In this document: positions 47,005 to 47,093 of the stretch, piece after piece
How the letters are laid out: each line of letters begins with the position of its first letter
Position numbering within the stretch: position 1 is the first letter of the stretch
NCBI RefSeq assembly: GCF_017874315.1
Contig: NZ_JAGGLG010000035.1
Span: forward strand, 1-47,093
Length of the DNA: 47,093 nucleotides
From: Symbiobacterium terraclitae
Lineage (GTDB): Bacteria; Bacillota; Sulfobacillia; Symbiobacteriales; Symbiobacteriaceae
Direction: 5' to 3'
Position numbers and translations under genes: made by a program
The notes under the pieces: model-generated
What the model was told of the DNA's origin: nothing
The model's input: the letters and a program-made list of their open reading frames with translations, nothing else
The model's database searches: none

Positions 47005-47093
47005 GTGCGCCCAGCATGGGCGCTGACTTGTTGGTGAAAGTCCAATACGGGCGAGGTGGCACCAGCCCGTTAGCCAAAGGCAAGGGCTGCCCA
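47005..47093 (+). mobile_element. Group II intron, 5' end (class C-like)
   Basis: It begins with the group II 5' consensus GTGCG. GCCCAGCATGGGC follows, the first hairpin, and then GGTGAAAGTCC and GTTAGCCAAAGGCAAGGG, all closely resembling the start of domain I of the Oceanobacillus class IIC intron. Insertion just behind a terminator stem is the hallmark of class C introns. The rest lies beyond the window. The element would be transcribed in the secA direction. Confidence 0.85.

Overview
The window is high-GC bacterial DNA with densely packed genes, frequent GTG/TTG starts, sigma-A-type promoters and strong GC-rich hairpin terminators. It carries sporulation genes (spoIID, spoIIQ-like, spoIIID), and its gene order follows the Bacillus/Clostridium backbone: rpmE-yqhQ-prfA-prmC-ywlC-ywlE-rpiB-ywlG-upp, tagO-mnaA-atp operon, ywmB-spoIID-spoIIQ-spoIIID-mbl, comFC/csrA/fliW/hpf/secA. 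The best guess is a thermophilic high-GC endospore-forming Firmicute of the Symbiobacterium type. This is inferred from content and order, not from a database match.

Layout: (1) 1-93 is the 3' end (domains V-VI) of a group II intron. (2) 217-5449, minus strand, holds two membrane-anchored penicillin-acylase-family proteins; the second has lost its catalytic serine. (3) 5524-15189 is a housekeeping run covering translation termination, tRNA threonylcarbamoylation, an arginine-phosphatase-type enzyme, pyrimidine salvage and cell-wall polymer precursors. (4) 15318-22644 is a complete F1Fo-ATPase operon with two small AtpI/AtpZ-type genes in front. (5) 22659-24976, minus strand, is a MoxR/VWA pair. 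(6) 25196-29399 holds ywmB, spoIID, spoIIQ-like, spoIIID and mbl, with murA absent from its usual place. (7) 29495-36157 is a sulfur (and possibly selenium) redox island: TusA-like, LysR regulator, YeeE/YedE transporter, rhodanese lipoprotein, and a PhsABC-like molybdoenzyme whose catalytic subunit contains an in-frame TGA. (8) 36223-37673, minus strand, holds a DUF5680 protein, a broken pflA remnant, possible IS debris and a HesB-related protein whose conserved cysteine position is a TGA followed by a SECIS-like hairpin. (9) 37825-39815 holds fabZ, an S-box (SAM-I) riboswitch and metK. (10) 39835-46951 holds a 57-bp degenerate tandem repeat, comFC, csrA/fliW, a cluster of DnaA boxes, hpf, an unknown NTP-transferase-like gene and secA. 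(11) 47005-47093 is the 5' end of a class-C-like group II intron, inserted just past the secA terminator.

The most exciting signal is the pair of in-frame TGA codons, each followed at a suitable distance by a SECIS-like hairpin, about 3.9 kb apart. The HesB-related one fits a known selenoprotein family well. The one in the molybdoenzyme lies in a glycine-rich linker rather than at the metal ligand, so it is either an unusual selenocysteine site or a recent nonsense mutation in an otherwise intact gene. Their neighbours (YeeE/YedE transporter, TusA-like carrier, rhodanese) are of kinds involved in sulfur and selenium handling. No selA/B/C/D gene is in the window.
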